A program made the position numbers and the translations under genes. A DNA stretch of 37,411 nt from a bacterium (GTDB lineage: Bacteria; Verrucomicrobiota; Verrucomicrobiia; Limisphaerales; UBA11358): positions 1 to 37,411 of the forward strand of contig JAKALA010000041.1 in assembly GCA_021813325.1 (NCBI GenBank). Direction: 5' to 3'. The notes under the pieces were generated by a model. It did no database searches. It saw nothing but the letters and a program-made list of their open reading frames with translations, and had not been told where the DNA came from. Shown here in pieces: positions 16,774-28,171 of this stretch; the stretch's first letter is position 1, and the number at the start of each line of letters is the position of its first letter.

Positions 16774-16813
16774 AACGTCGCATGAGTGGCTGAAAAGCCC
16801 GAAGAGGTGACAA
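16773..16813 (-). promoter_or_regulatory. Conserved upstream element of sigma gene B
   Basis: TTGTCA at 16813-16808 on the minus strand, exactly 33 bases before TATGAT, with CCACTCATGCG between; same geometry as upstream of sigma gene A. Homology across this noncoding block between two genes whose C-terminal halves differ argues for a preserved promoter, although recent duplication could also explain it. 16814-17038 beyond it shows no gene. Confidence 0.5.
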
Positions 16814-17038
16814 GGTATTTTGCGGGTGCAACTCGGCACCCGCACCGGAGCGCTGGGCCCTGGCCGGCTTTGGTCATGAAACTGTCGGCCGGCGATCATC
16901 CATCGTGGCGGTGTTCCTGGACGGATACCGCGTAACGGTGACGGAAACGTCGGTGCTCCGGCTGGGGGCGCGTGTCAAGTTGGCCCAATGGCCGTCATTT
17001 TTCTAATGAATGGGGCTTTTGCTTCGGGAGGATTAACG

Positions 17039-17335
17039 TCAGCCGGAAATTTTAACCCGGACTTCGTCCGGCTTGAATCCGTGCAGCATCACGGTTTTGT
17101 GGCGCGAGGTGTGGCCGCGGACCAGCTCAACTTTGCCCCGGGAACAACCCAGGGTTTCGGCCAGTAGCTCAATGAGCGCCTGGTTGGCGGCGGCGTCCAC
17201 CGGCGGTGCGGTTACCTTGATCTTTAATTCCTCACCCAACGCCTCGCCAATTTCACTTTTGGAAGCACGCGGCTGAAGCTTGACGGCCAGCAAAGTGCCA
17301 CCGGCGGTTTCACGCAAAAAACTTGGCGTCGCCAT
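17039..17335 (-). CDS. DUF167 (YggU) family protein
   Basis: 98 residues, normal length for the family. Conserved pattern LAVKLQPRASKSEIGEA near residue 16, LKIKVTAPPVDAAANQALIE near residue 37 and GKVELVRGHTSRHKTVML near residue 66 identify DUF167. The family is widespread and of unknown function, with a small alpha/beta fold. It begins 7 bases after the TolB-like gene and is the last gene of a three-gene operon. Confidence 0.93.
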   Translation of the reverse strand: MATPSFLRETAGGTLLAVKLQPRASKSEIGEALGEELKIKVTAPPVDAAANQALIELLAETLGCSRGKVELVRGHTSRHKTVMLHGFKPDEVRVKISG

Positions 17336-17341
17336 GATCAG

Positions 17342-18832
17342 TTAAGGATAGACCAGCTGATAGCTGACGAAGGCCACGTTTTTGCTGTCCGGCGACCAGG
17401 ACGGGACGTTCATCGTGCCTTGCCCGCCGAACAGTTTTGCGAGCACCTGGATTTTGCCATCTACCAGCGACATCAGGCGTAATTGCACATCTTGATTGGC
17501 GGGATGGCCTTTGACCTCGGGAGCGTAGGATAGAAAAACGATCCATTTGCCATCGGGAGAAGGATGCGCAAACCAGTTGTTAAATTGGTCTGAAGTGATT
17601 TGTGTTTGCTCCGAGCCATCGGGCTTCATGCGCCAGATTTGCATCAGGCCGGTGCGTTCGGAATTGAAATAAATGAATTGGCCATCCGGCGAATAGTCGG
17701 GTCCGTCATCCAGTCCAGGCGCGGTGGTGAGACGCGTTTCGGGTCCGCCGGCTGCCGGTATGGTGTAAATATCAAACTCGCCATTGCGCTCGGCGCAATA
17801 CGCCAGCGTTTTGCCGTCCACCGACCAGCCGTGCCAATAGGACGGAGCCAGCGGCGTGATTTGCCGCGCGTTTCCGCCGTCAATGGGCAGCAGATAAACA
17901 CGCGAGCCGGTGCCGGGCATGGTTTCGCCACTGACGGCGAGCTGGGTCCCGTCGGGCGAAAGGCCGTGGTCATTGTTGCATTTGACGGCCGGGTTGAGAT
18001 GCAGTGGTTGCGGCGTGCCTTCGCCCAACGGCAGCGTGTAAAGGTTTCCGTTGCCGTTAAACAAAAGGTATTTCCCATCATGCGACCAGTTGGGAGCTTC
18101 AATGTGGTCGCGAGTCCGATAAAGAATGGCGCGATCCGTAGAGGCTATGGCCACGGTTTCCAGCGAACATTCCAAAATGGGCGGCGGGTTGGTGGAGCTC
18201 GTGACCGCGGCCAGCTCGACGGTGGAAAATGCGGCTTTTTCCACCGTCGCATTGTCGTGGGCGCAAACACCGAGGCCGACATAAAATTCTCCGTCAATCG
18301 GAATTCGGAGGTAGCCGCCAGCGGGTTTCAATTCTTGTCCTGGGGCAGCAATCCACATCGAAACATAGGCGCCACGTTTTTCGAGCCGCACCCGCTCGGG
18401 CGAGGAAACAGCGGCTTGAATTTCGTGGGTTGGACTGCCGGGTGTTTCGCGATATTGCAGCGAGGTCAAGCCGTTGCCATGCACCGCAACATCTGCATAA
18501 GCCGAATCGGCGGCCAGCGATTGACGAATCAGCAGGCACGCCTTGCGATGTGGATTACCACCGGTTCCGACGAACTGGATGTTGGCCGTGAGCGTGAAAT
18601 CGCCGGACAACTTTTTCCAGACAAAATGAAACGCGTCATTGGTGGACCACATGTTTTCACCGCCGCCGGTGATACGATATTCACCCTTGGCGGCATCGTA
18701 TTCTGCTGAACCCGCTTTGAAAACGTTGCCCACGTCTGCTTGCGCGGAAAAAATGCCCAAATCCGTCGCGGCAAACGCGCGGCAACAATTCAGGGACAGC
18801 ACAGCAACCGCCAGACAGAGGGTCCGTTTCAT
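17342..18832 (-). CDS. Secreted DUF1349-like plus TolB/WD40-type propeller protein
   Basis: 496 residues with a signal peptide ([21 protein letters not shown]). Residues 25-205 form a beta-sandwich resembling DUF1349/LamG-type domains ([38 protein letters not shown]). Residues 235-496 contain PD40 propeller repeats, each with S-x-DGK or [97 protein letters not shown]. TolB-like propellers bind proteins or peptidoglycan-linked partners; the sandwich may bind carbohydrate. It follows the isomerase-like gene by 18 bases and shares its operon. No catalytic residues are evident. Confidence 0.88.
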   Translation of the reverse strand: MKRTLCLAVAVLSLNCCRAFAATDLGIFSAQADVGNVFKAGSAEYDAAKGEYRITGGGENMWSTNDAFHFVWKKLSGDFTLTANIQFVGTGGNPHRKACLLIRQSLAADSAYADVAVHGNGLTSLQYRETPGSPTHEIQAAVSSPERVRLEKRGAYVSMWIAAPGQELKPAGGYLRIPIDGEFYVGLGVCAHDNATVEKAAFSTVELAAVTSSTNPPPILECSLETVAIASTDRAILYRTRDHIEAPNWSHDGKYLLFNGNGNLYTLPLGEGTPQPLHLNPAVKCNNDHGLSPDGTQLAVSGETMPGTGSRVYLLPIDGGNARQITPLAPSYWHGWSVDGKTLAYCAERNGEFDIYTIPAAGGPETRLTTAPGLDDGPDYSPDGQFIYFNSERTGLMQIWRMKPDGSEQTQITSDQFNNWFAHPSPDGKWIVFLSYAPEVKGHPANQDVQLRLMSLVDGKIQVLAKLFGGQGTMNVPSWSPDSKNVAFVSYQLVYP

Positions 18833-18850
18833 GGCACTCGCAAGGTCAGT

Positions 18851-19714
18851 TTACCACTTGAGGGTTTCCAGATAATGGAGGCTTTCAGGAACTTGTTTTT
18901 CCGACCATGGTGATTCATCTTCGATGATATACCATTTGACGCCGATCTTTTTGGCGGCTTTCAAAATGGGCGGAAAATCGATCTTGCCCACGCCAACCGC
19001 CGCATCGTTCGTTACGTCCGTATGGCCCGTCAGGAAACCGGTTGGCGTGCCCACACGCATGCCTTTGACGTGCATGAGCTGCCAGCGTTTGCCGTATTTT
19101 TCCAGCAGCTTCACCGGATCCTGGCCGGGAAACACAATCCAAAAAACATCCATCTGGAAATTGACGAATTGGGGGTTGGTCTCGCGCATGATCAAATCCA
19201 GCAACGTCCCGTCCTGATACGGCTGAAATTCATACCCATGCACGTGATAAAAGAATTTCAACCCGTGTTTGGCCAAGGCTGCGCCGGCGCGATTGAAGAC
19301 GGCGATGGCTTCGCGGCAGGTCTTTTCGTCGAAGTCGCCATTATGCGGAATCCAGGCGCAGCCAACATATTTCAGACCAAGCACCTTGGCGTCCTTCGCG
19401 ACGCCTTCAACGTCGTCGCGAAATCGTTCATAGCCAAAATGGCCGCTGACGGCTTTCAGCCCATGGGCATCCAACTGGGCTTTGAATTGTTCCGGAGTGA
19501 GGTTGTAGGTGCCCGCCAGTTCGACGTTTTTGATACCCCAGCTTTGCACCTCGTCAAGGGTGCCCGGGACATTGGTGGCGAGCTGGGCGCGCAGGCTGTA
19601 AAGTTGGAGCCCAATCGCGGACTTTTTGATGGAAGCGGCCTGGGTGTTGGTGTTCTGGAGGCAGAAAAGCGCTCCCAAAATAACGGCGGTCAAAAGCCGC
19701 AGGTTGGATTTCAT
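18851..19714 (-). CDS. Secreted sugar phosphate isomerase/epimerase-like TIM-barrel protein
   Basis: 287 residues with a signal peptide ending near residue 26 (ALFCLQNTNTQAAS). The rest fits the xylose isomerase-like TIM barrel (AP endonuclease 2 fold): VELAGTY with a metal-binding Glu near residue 66, FYHVHGYEF near 157, NFQMDVFWI near 186, QLMHVKGM near 215 and WYIIEDESPW near 266. Metal ligands appear retained. Exported members of this fold are frequent in Planctomycetes and Verrucomicrobia; the substrate is likely a sugar or cyclitol but cannot be specified. First gene of the operon with the TolB-like and DUF167 genes. Confidence 0.88.
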   Translation of the reverse strand: MKSNLRLLTAVILGALFCLQNTNTQAASIKKSAIGLQLYSLRAQLATNVPGTLDEVQSWGIKNVELAGTYNLTPEQFKAQLDAHGLKAVSGHFGYERFRDDVEGVAKDAKVLGLKYVGCAWIPHNGDFDEKTCREAIAVFNRAGAALAKHGLKFFYHVHGYEFQPYQDGTLLDLIMRETNPQFVNFQMDVFWIVFPGQDPVKLLEKYGKRWQLMHVKGMRVGTPTGFLTGHTDVTNDAAVGVGKIDFPPILKAAKKIGVKWYIIEDESPWSEKQVPESLHYLETLKW

Positions 19715-19819
19715 GCCATCACTAAATCAAACCATGGCCAAATGAAAAGTTTTTTTGTGGCCAGCAGGACAATCTTTGGGCCGTTAATTGAAGCGACTGG
19801 CCGCATTGGCAAACCAAAA

Positions 19820-19849
19820 CCTGCCGGTCTGATTCACCAGACCGGCAGG
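19820..19849 (-). terminator. Intrinsic terminator of katG
   Basis: CCTGCCGGTCT (19820-19830) and AGACCGGCAGG (19839-19849) make a perfect 11-bp GC-rich stem with an 8-base loop. On the minus strand it is followed by TTTTGGTTT. It lies 30 bases after the katG stop. Confidence 0.88.
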
Positions 19850-19878
19850 CTGACGATGGTTGTTTGAAAAAACTTTGA

Positions 19879-22077
<2,199 letters not shown>

Positions 22078-22209
22078 TTATTCTCCTTTGCTTTGATCGG
22101 TTGAACTCAAAACTGACGTTGGATGATAACTTATCCCCGAATTAAGCGTGCCGGTCAATAGCGCGTCGCGACGAAATATTATCCTGCTCAATCACGGCAT
22201 GAGCCTAAA

Positions 22210-22232
22210 GCCATTTACGCGGAATAAATGGC
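22210..22232 (-). terminator. Possible terminator of the FKBP gene
   Basis: GCCATTTA (22210-22217) pairs with TAAATGGC (22225-22232), loop of 7. On the minus strand TTTAGG follows, a short T tract. Only 8 bases after the FKBP stop at 22240. Modest stability, so moderate confidence. Confidence 0.45.
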
Positions 22233-22239
22233 GGCAAAT

Positions 22240-22572
22240 TCAACCGATGCCGAGTAATTCCACCTCAAAGATCAACGTGGAATTTGGTGGGATGGCGCCG
22301 GGATAACCTTGGTGTCCGTAGGCCAGTTCCGGCGGAATGGTGAGCTTCACCTTGTCGCCGATTTTCATTTGCGCCACGCCGAGATCCCAACCGGCAATGA
22401 CCATGCCGGCACCGAGCACAAAGCTAAATGGCTCATCGCGATCCACCGAACTGTCAAACTTCTGGCCGTCCATGAACGTGCCGGTGTAATGCACGGTCAC
22501 GGTTTCACCGTTCTTGGGCGACGTGCCGTTGCCGTTGGCAAGCTTTTCGATCTGTAGTTCAGGTTTCGACAT
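22240..22572 (-). CDS. FKBP-type peptidyl-prolyl cis-trans isomerase
   Basis: 110 residues, the size of a single-domain FKBP. Core motifs: [18 protein letters not shown] (residues 25-42), [18 protein letters not shown] (46-63, including the hydrophobic pocket Val-Ile and Trp), [20 protein letters not shown] and the terminal [10 protein letters not shown]. No signal peptide, so a cytoplasmic folding enzyme. It lies upstream of katG on the same strand, probably as a separate transcript. Confidence 0.95.
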   Translation of the reverse strand: MSKPELQIEKLANGNGTSPKNGETVTVHYTGTFMDGQKFDSSVDRDEPFSFVLGAGMVIAGWDLGVAQMKIGDKVKLTIPPELAYGHQGYPGAIPPNSTLIFEVELLGIG

Positions 22573-22651
22573 GCGGCAGTTTTGCGGTTGCCGCTGGAGG
22601 CGTCAAACAAACAAACGCAAGTGGCGGGGCGAGCAACGGTCTTATTGAGAC

Positions 22652-23084
22652 TTGCATAATACAGTGACATCAAGGCCGCAATTCAGCCTGGGCGTGGCAG
22701 GCGGTGATGACGGAGTTGCGGCGGCGCAGGCCGCCCGCAAACACAACGAACCGCTGAACACGGCGTATCTGTTGAAGGAAGCGCTGGGCTTGCTCAGGGA
22801 ACAGCCCAGCTACGCCCAAATGAAATCCTATCTGCATGAATGGCACGACCTGGCGATCACCTCGGGCGTGCGCCAGATGCGGCAACTGGGCCAAACCCTG
22901 TTGGCTCATGCCAGCGGCATCCTCGCTTGGTGGAAACACCGCATCAGCAATGGACGCATGGAAGGCATCAACAACAAAATCAAAACCCTCCTCCGCCAAA
23001 CCTGCGGCCTCCGCGACGAACGCTGCTTGACCCTCAAACTGTATGCGCTCCATCATTCAAGACTCACACTTCTCGGGTGAACCC
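22652..23084 (+). mobile_element. ISL3-family transposase fragment
   Basis: A 142-codon frame (stop at 23080). Homology to the C-terminal catalytic part of ISL3 transposases starts near residue 30: EPLNTAYLLKEALGLLREQ, SYLHEWHDLAITSGVRQM, then the signature ISNGRMEGINNKIKTLLRQ and CGLRDERCLTLKLYALH. A full ISL3 transposase has about 400 residues, so the N-terminal two thirds including the zinc finger and first catalytic Asp are missing. The right end is probably GTGAACCC at 23077-23084 (TTCTCGGGTGAACCC), which resembles ISL3 terminal repeats. No left end is seen. It cannot move by itself. Confidence 0.82.
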
Positions 23085-23406
23085 AATTTTATCGCATCAA
23101 GGCGGTTTTTTTAAAGGTTGGCACCGGCAGCCCCGTTAATTGGCACGCCGCCCCAGCGACGGCCATTTCATATTCTGATAATTTCGGGCCAGAACATCCC
23201 ATTGAACTGATTTCGTTGACGGCTCACAAATAGGCGGCGAGCCAACTGGATTCCTCGGTAATCGGGACGAGTTTACAGGTATGTCGCCGGAAATTTTTTG
23301 GGGGTTGGTGGGCTGGCGATACGAGCTTGGAAAATAGGCAATCCAGGCGAGTTGGGTCAGCCGGTGGGAGCTGCCCGACAGTGACTTCGGTTGCTGTCGG
23401 GCAATT
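23085..23406. other. Intergenic region after the ISL3 remnant
   Basis: 322 bases without a convincing gene; the minus-strand open frame through here is a shadow of the GNAT-like gene. The only structure is the hairpin at 23372-23403. Confidence 0.6.
23372..23403. terminator. Hairpin after the GNAT-like gene
   Basis: TGCCCGACAG (23372-23381) and CTGTCGGGCA (23394-23403) form a perfect 10-bp stem with a 12-base loop, 3 bases beyond the stop of the minus-strand gene. The T-rich flank (ATTTTATAG) is on the plus-strand side; the minus-strand side reads GCTCCCACC. It would work best for plus-strand transcripts leaving the ISL3 remnant, and only weakly for the minus gene. Confidence 0.5.
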
Positions 23407-24273
23407 TTATAGGTTCCTGGCAAATACGTGGCGCATGGGCATTTCTTCTCCCCCCATGCGAAACGCCAGATTGGCCGTCTCGCGATGTTCCGTTTCGCCG
23501 CCGCGAAATTGCAACCAGCGGATCGGGCTGGCGGGGTTGTAAGTTTTAAAATTGTGCCGGAACAAAACCAGGTTGGCCAACGCCCGCAAGCGCGCATTTG
23601 TATGATCCACCACGCGAATATCGTAGCAGAGCACATCGCCCATGCGCCGGGCCAGCAAAGTGCCAAACGGTTTATCCGCTTCAAACACGACGGAGGACAT
23701 GTCGGAATCAAAACCGTGCGCCGCCGTGGCCTGCCAGAAACGGCGAATCCCCTCGGTGGTCATCAACCGGTGCGGCGCAATGAGATCAAAGACGCATTCG
23801 GGAGCAAGCGCGCGGATGGACTCCGTCCGCCAGTTGGCCGGAATATCCGCCTGATATTTTTCCAGCATCTGCAACACCCGCTTGGCTGCTTCCATCGAGG
23901 GAATTCGAAAAAAACGTTCGGAACGCAGGATTTCAAACTGATTTTTGCGCAGCACGGGTATCCAGGGATCCTCCTGCGCCAGCAGCTCGGCATACATCAG
24001 TTTAAGAATACCTGCCGCCCTGGTGGTCCCGGCGGCTTCGCTGATCAACAGGTCGGCGATTTGTTCGCGATCAGCGCCCGGCAAACAGGCCAGATAAAAT
24101 CGAACGAACTCGCCTTCTTTCCATCCGGCCAGCGCCCCGACGAAACGTTCAACCGGGTGACTGCGCGTTGCGACCAGAACCTGCGCGTTCGCCGGCAGCA
24201 GAACGTTGCGAAACAAATGGAGAACGCGATGGCTCTCGCTGACTGTGGGAACACGAAGGCGCAGATCGCTCAT
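23407..24273 (-). CDS. GNAT-like acetyltransferase family protein
   Basis: 288 residues, cytoplasmic. The first half has the look of an N-acetyltransferase fold: VLVATRSHPVERFVGALAGW near residue 32, followed by ADREQIADLLISEAAGTTRA (acetyl-CoA-loop-like region) and LRKNQFEILRSERFFRIP near residue 108, where GNAT proteins have the GF-x-x-x-x-x-F end. The second half may be a degenerate repeat of the fold (SSVVFEADKPFGTLLARRMG; RLRALANLVLFRHNF). The call is by general pattern, not a specific family. Downstream of glnS, separated by a terminator, so transcribed on its own. Confidence 0.5.
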   Translation of the reverse strand: MSDLRLRVPTVSESHRVLHLFRNVLLPANAQVLVATRSHPVERFVGALAGWKEGEFVRFYLACLPGADREQIADLLISEAAGTTRAAGILKLMYAELLAQEDPWIPVLRKNQFEILRSERFFRIPSMEAAKRVLQMLEKYQADIPANWRTESIRALAPECVFDLIAPHRLMTTEGIRRFWQATAAHGFDSDMSSVVFEADKPFGTLLARRMGDVLCYDIRVVDHTNARLRALANLVLFRHNFKTYNPASPIRWLQFRGGETEHRETANLAFRMGGEEMPMRHVFARNL

Positions 24274-24335
24274 GGGTTTGTGGAAATAATACTGCGACGC
24301 GCCCGGGTTTTTTGGCGAGCAGAAAAGTCCAAAAA

Positions 24336-24369
24336 GTCATGGCGCAGGTTGGTTCACCTGCGCCATGAC
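24336..24369 (-). terminator. Intrinsic terminator of glnS
   Basis: GTCATGGCGCAGGT (24336-24349) and ACCTGCGCCATGAC (24356-24369) form a perfect 14-bp stem with a 6-base loop; the minus-strand flank begins TTTTTGG. It lies 21 bases after the glnS stop. Confidence 0.92.
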
Positions 24370-24390
24370 AGAATCGGATTTCGCCGCCCG

Positions 24391-26205
24391 TTATTTTTTC
24401 TGAGCTTCTTTCGCCCAGGCATCCTTGAGGGTGATCGTGCGATTGAAAACCAATTTGCCCGGCTTGGCATCCAAATCCAGCGCAAAGTAAGCCAGGCGCT
24501 CAAATTGATAACGTTCGCTTGGAACGGCCTCAAGCATCGCAGGCTCGCACTTGGCCGTGATGACTTCCAGGGAATGCGGATTTAAATGGGTCTTGAAATC
24601 GCCATCCGCATCCGGCTCCGGCACGGTAAACAGCCGGTCATAAAGGCGCACCTCGGCATCAACCGCGTGTTGGGCGCTTACCCAGTGAATCGTGCCCTTA
24701 ATTTTACGTCCGGCGGTGGCTCCGCCCATTTTGCTTTCCAGGTCGGCGGTGCAACGCAGTTCAATGATATTGCCCGCCGCATTCTTGATGATTTCCTCGC
24801 ATTTGATGATGTAGGCGTATTTCAAACGGACTTCGCCGCCGGGTTTCAAACGGAAAAATTTTGGCGGCGGGGTTTCCTGAAAATCGTCCTGTTCAATGAA
24901 CAACTCGCGGCTGAACGGCACTTTGCGCCAGCCGGTTTCCGGAGCTTCGGGATTGTTGGTGGCTTTGACCTCCTCCACCTGTCCCTCGGGATAATTGGTG
25001 ATGACCACCTTGAGCGGCCGCAGCACGGCAAGGCGCCGCAAAGCGCGCTTGTTCAGGTCTTCGCGAATGGCGAATTCCAAAACGGAAACATCGGTCAGGC
25101 CGTTGTATTTCGTAATGCCAATGTTGTAGGCAAAGGCGCGTAACGCGGCGGCGGTAACTCCGCGGCGGCGGATGCCGGAAATCGTGGGCATCCGCGGATC
25201 GTCCCAGCCGGTCACGAGATTTTCATCCACAAGCTGCATGAGCTTGCGCTTGCTCATCACGGTGTAGCCGAGCGCGAGGCGGGCGAATTCGTATTGATGC
25301 GGCAGCGGGCGGGGCAAATCCAAATTTTCCAGAATCCAGTCGTAAAGCGGACGGTGGACTTCAAATTCCAACGTGCAAATGGAATGGGTGATGCCTTCGA
25401 TGTAATCGCTCAAACAATGCGCGAAGTCATACATCGGATAAATGCACCACTTGGCGCCGGTGTGATGATGCTCCGCATGTTTGATGCGGTAGAGCAGGGG
25501 ATCGCGCAGCCAGATGTTGGGGGCATCCACGGAAATTTTCGCCCGCAGCACCCGGGAGCCATCTTGGAATTCGCCATTCTTCATGCGCGTGAACAGGTCC
25601 AAATTTTCCTCGACGCTCCGGTCACGGAATGGGCTGGCCTTGCCGGTGCGGCGATATTCATCCGTCTGATCCGGCGTCATGTCGCACACGAACGCCTTGC
25701 CTTTTTTAATCAGGGCGACGGCGTATTCATAAATCTGGTCGAAATAATCGCTCGCGTAAAACGGCTCAAATTTGGCATCTGAATTCTTTCGTTCAACTTC
25801 TGAAGTGCCGAAGATGGGCGCCATTTGAAAGTCCGGCTTTTCATTCACCAGCTTGGTTTCGGGCGTTTTGCCCAGCGGTTTAAGGCCAAGGCGGTCTTCC
25901 GCCCAATCGCCGATCAGCCAGTTGACGTCGGCCTGAATGGAATCCACGTATTCGATGTCTTCCTTCGTCGGATTGGTGTCATCCATCCGCAGGTTGCAAA
26001 TGCCGCCGAATTCGCGGGCAATGCCGAAGTTCAGGCAGATGCTTTTGGCATGACCGATGTGCAGGTAGCCGTTCGGCTCGGGCGGAAAACGGGTGTGAAT
26101 GCGCGGATAACGATTCTCCGCCACATGCGCAGCGACGATATCCCGGATGAAATCTGATGGCGCGACCGCAGGCGCCGGAACATTTTCGTTGTTCAAATTG
26201 CTCAT
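24391..26205 (-). CDS. glnS: Glutaminyl-tRNA synthetase
   Basis: Charges tRNA-Gln with glutamine. 604 residues from the ATG at 26205 ([20 protein letters not shown]), which aligns with the family N terminus; an ATG at 26259 would add 18 unaligned residues. Class I signatures: HIGH as [17 protein letters not shown] near residue 42 and the KMSKS loop as [11 protein letters not shown] near residue 290. The glutamine/tRNA acceptor features [10 protein letters not shown] (near 74) and the C-terminal anticodon-binding beta-barrels ([25 protein letters not shown]) are present. Its presence means the organism can charge tRNA-Gln directly and need not rely only on GatCAB. Confidence 0.97.
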   Translation of the reverse strand: MSNLNNENVPAPAVAPSDFIRDIVAAHVAENRYPRIHTRFPPEPNGYLHIGHAKSICLNFGIAREFGGICNLRMDDTNPTKEDIEYVDSIQADVNWLIGDWAEDRLGLKPLGKTPETKLVNEKPDFQMAPIFGTSEVERKNSDAKFEPFYASDYFDQIYEYAVALIKKGKAFVCDMTPDQTDEYRRTGKASPFRDRSVEENLDLFTRMKNGEFQDGSRVLRAKISVDAPNIWLRDPLLYRIKHAEHHHTGAKWCIYPMYDFAHCLSDYIEGITHSICTLEFEVHRPLYDWILENLDLPRPLPHQYEFARLALGYTVMSKRKLMQLVDENLVTGWDDPRMPTISGIRRRGVTAAALRAFAYNIGITKYNGLTDVSVLEFAIREDLNKRALRRLAVLRPLKVVITNYPEGQVEEVKATNNPEAPETGWRKVPFSRELFIEQDDFQETPPPKFFRLKPGGEVRLKYAYIIKCEEIIKNAAGNIIELRCTADLESKMGGATAGRKIKGTIHWVSAQHAVDAEVRLYDRLFTVPEPDADGDFKTHLNPHSLEVITAKCEPAMLEAVPSERYQFERLAYFALDLDAKPGKLVFNRTITLKDAWAKEAQKK

Positions 26206-26283
26206 TTGCACGCGCAAATTAGCAAACCGCCGGATTATTGGCAAATGCTCTGGCGCCAAGCTCCGATTCGTAACCGGTTTGGA

Positions 26284-26928
26284 TTATTGCCCTGGTTCAC
26301 GCACCAACGGACTGAATTGGCGGTTTTCCGGATCAAAGGCGAATAATTCAGCGGTGGCAATTTTGAAAAACCAGCCGTGCAGTTGCAGGGAACCATCCAT
26401 GAGCCGCTCCTGCACACAATGATAGCTGTGAAGGTTGTCCAGGCCGTAAAGGACGTTTTCTTCGGCGGCGGCATTCAGCCGGGCATTGGTTTCGGTCAGA
26501 TGCGCATAATCCTTTTTTACCGTATGCAACACCGGCTGGGCGAGTTTCAACCAGTCACGCAAATGCGGCATGGAATTTCCGACGGGTTGATCATCCAGCA
26601 AGGCCGTCATCGCCCCGCATTGGGAGTGGCCGCAGATCACAATGTCGCTGACCCGCAGAGTGGTCACGGCATATTCGATTGCCGCCGCCGTCGAGTTGGT
26701 GTCGCCGCTGACGCTCGCGGGCGGAACAATATTGCCAACGTTCTTCACCACGAACAAATCGCCCGGCTTGCTTTGGGTGATCAATTCCGCCAGCACGCGA
26801 GAGTCCGAGCAGGTGATGAACAACGTGTGCGGCGCTTGTCCTTCCTGCGATAGTTTGCGAAACAGCCTGCGATAATTGCCAAATTCGTCTTTTTGAAATT
26901 TATGAACACCTTCAATTAATTTTTGCAT
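26284..26928 (-). CDS. Beta-class carbonic anhydrase
   Basis: Zinc enzyme interconverting CO2 and bicarbonate. 214 residues from ATG 26928 (MQKLIEGVHKFQ), the usual family start; ATG 26961 would overlap the upstream gene by 23 bases. Zinc ligands Cys40 with Asp42-x-Arg44 (CSDSR), His101 and Cys104 (GHSQCGAM) are all present, so it should be active. No signal peptide, hence cytoplasmic. It begins 11 bases after the DUF4185-like gene on the same strand and ends 78 bases before glnS. Confidence 0.96.
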   Translation of the reverse strand: MQKLIEGVHKFQKDEFGNYRRLFRKLSQEGQAPHTLFITCSDSRVLAELITQSKPGDLFVVKNVGNIVPPASVSGDTNSTAAAIEYAVTTLRVSDIVICGHSQCGAMTALLDDQPVGNSMPHLRDWLKLAQPVLHTVKKDYAHLTETNARLNAAAEENVLYGLDNLHSYHCVQERLMDGSLQLHGWFFKIATAELFAFDPENRQFSPLVREPGQ

Positions 26929-26938
26929 GGTAATTGGG

Positions 26939-28099
26939 TCATTGGGTTGTGGCGGGGACATCCGCGGAATATTTCAAACGCACGAACCGCGGCCAGTAGA
27001 GTCGTGCATCGCTCGAAAGTTGGCGGAAGTCAAACGAATTTGCCGCGTAGGTCACGATCAATTCATCGTCAGACGCCGCCAGCCAGGGGTGCGCTTTGGC
27101 GGAATAACAAAAAACTTTACGACCCCAGTTGCCTTCTGGACATCTATAAACAGTCGTTGGCTCGCTCCAAGTTCCCCAGGGTTCAGTGGCGGTGCGAATT
27201 TGAATTTGATCCGAAAGACCGCTTTCCGTTTGCACCAGGACAAGCTTGTGTAACTTGTTTAGCCACGAAATTGAATATTCGCTCGCCATCTTGCCGCAAA
27301 GATCAGCACATTCATTAATGTCACCAGACCAGCCGGTCATTGTTTTGAACTGCCATTTCTCAAAGTTCGCCAGTTCGCCATCCGGCACCCGGCCAAGAAT
27401 CATGGTCTTGCCATTTCCTGATGTGCTGCGCGTTCCAAAAATGTAGATGAAACCGTCCCGCACCAAAATCGACGAGCCAAAACAAATGCTCCCGTTGGTG
27501 CCAAATCGGGCAAAGGGAATTTTTCTCTGTTTCACTCGCCAATCGGTTGGCTCGTTCAACGGATTGTCCACCTCTCCCAACCAGTTGCCGGTTTGACGAA
27601 AACTAAACACCGAATCGCCCTTGCCAGGTTCGATTTGCATCAAGAACAGGAACAAGTGTCCCCGACTCATTATGCCATCGAACAGCCAGAACCAGCCTTT
27701 CCCGTCCGCTGGCGAGATCAAACTGTCAGGTTGGCCGTCAGTCGCCTGTTTATAATAAAAAGCTAACCGCCCAAATTTCAGTTCCGTTCCCCGCTGCAAC
27801 GCGGCTGAGTTATGGATCATTCGTTTTATGCTGCGCTGGCCATGCTGTGCCCGGCCCACCAGCGTGTCGCTAAACAACCAAAGCGCCAGACCATTGGTCA
27901 ACTTCACCGCGAAATTACCGTCCGCGCCAATCCAACCGTTGGTATTTTGAAATGCCCGGTCGTATGTCGGGAGGCTTGTCGATTGCCAATCGGCCCGGCA
28001 AATGGCCGGCAAAATCAGTGCGCTGATTAAAATTGCGCGCCAGGCACCCAGCGGAAACGCGGTGCGCCTTCCAGATGTGCCTGCGCGGCGACTAAACAT
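26939..28099 (-). CDS. Secreted DUF4185-like beta-propeller protein
   Basis: 386 residues with a basic N terminus and hydrophobic segment (LGAWRAILISALILPAICRA) consistent with export. The body has the pattern of DUF4185/DUF5005-type five-bladed propellers: GWIGADGNFAVKLTNGLALW then LFSDTLVG near residue 75, CFGSSILVRDGFIYIFGTRS near 208, and EYSISWLNKLHKLVLVQTES near 275, followed by a tail with YAANSFDFRQL. These are thought to bind or cleave glycans, but no catalytic residues can be assigned. The family call is from memory and moderate. Immediately upstream of the carbonic anhydrase, probably cotranscribed. Confidence 0.6.
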   Translation of the reverse strand: MFSRRAGTSGRRTAFPLGAWRAILISALILPAICRADWQSTSLPTYDRAFQNTNGWIGADGNFAVKLTNGLALWLFSDTLVGRAQHGQRSIKRMIHNSAALQRGTELKFGRLAFYYKQATDGQPDSLISPADGKGWFWLFDGIMSRGHLFLFLMQIEPGKGDSVFSFRQTGNWLGEVDNPLNEPTDWRVKQRKIPFARFGTNGSICFGSSILVRDGFIYIFGTRSTSGNGKTMILGRVPDGELANFEKWQFKTMTGWSGDINECADLCGKMASEYSISWLNKLHKLVLVQTESGLSDQIQIRTATEPWGTWSEPTTVYRCPEGNWGRKVFCYSAKAHPWLAASDDELIVTYAANSFDFRQLSSDARLYWPRFVRLKYSADVPATTQ

Positions 28100-28171
28100 G
28101 CACTCTATAGTTTATGCCAATCACATTTTGAAAATATTGGATTGCTGCTAACAAATGAGGATGCGTTAGGT

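Noticed and set aside
22160-22180. Palindrome CGTCGCGACG upstream of katG as a regulator site
   Set aside because: Short, GC-rich, single copy; does not match known peroxide-response boxes.
23083-23090. AATTTTAT as an 8-base target duplication of ISL3
   Set aside because: The only other copy is on the same side, at 23403; none lies at the left of the fragment.
23136-23711. 191-codon minus-strand open frame
   Set aside because: Overlaps the GNAT-like gene in another frame; Cys/Arg/Pro-rich shadow composition.
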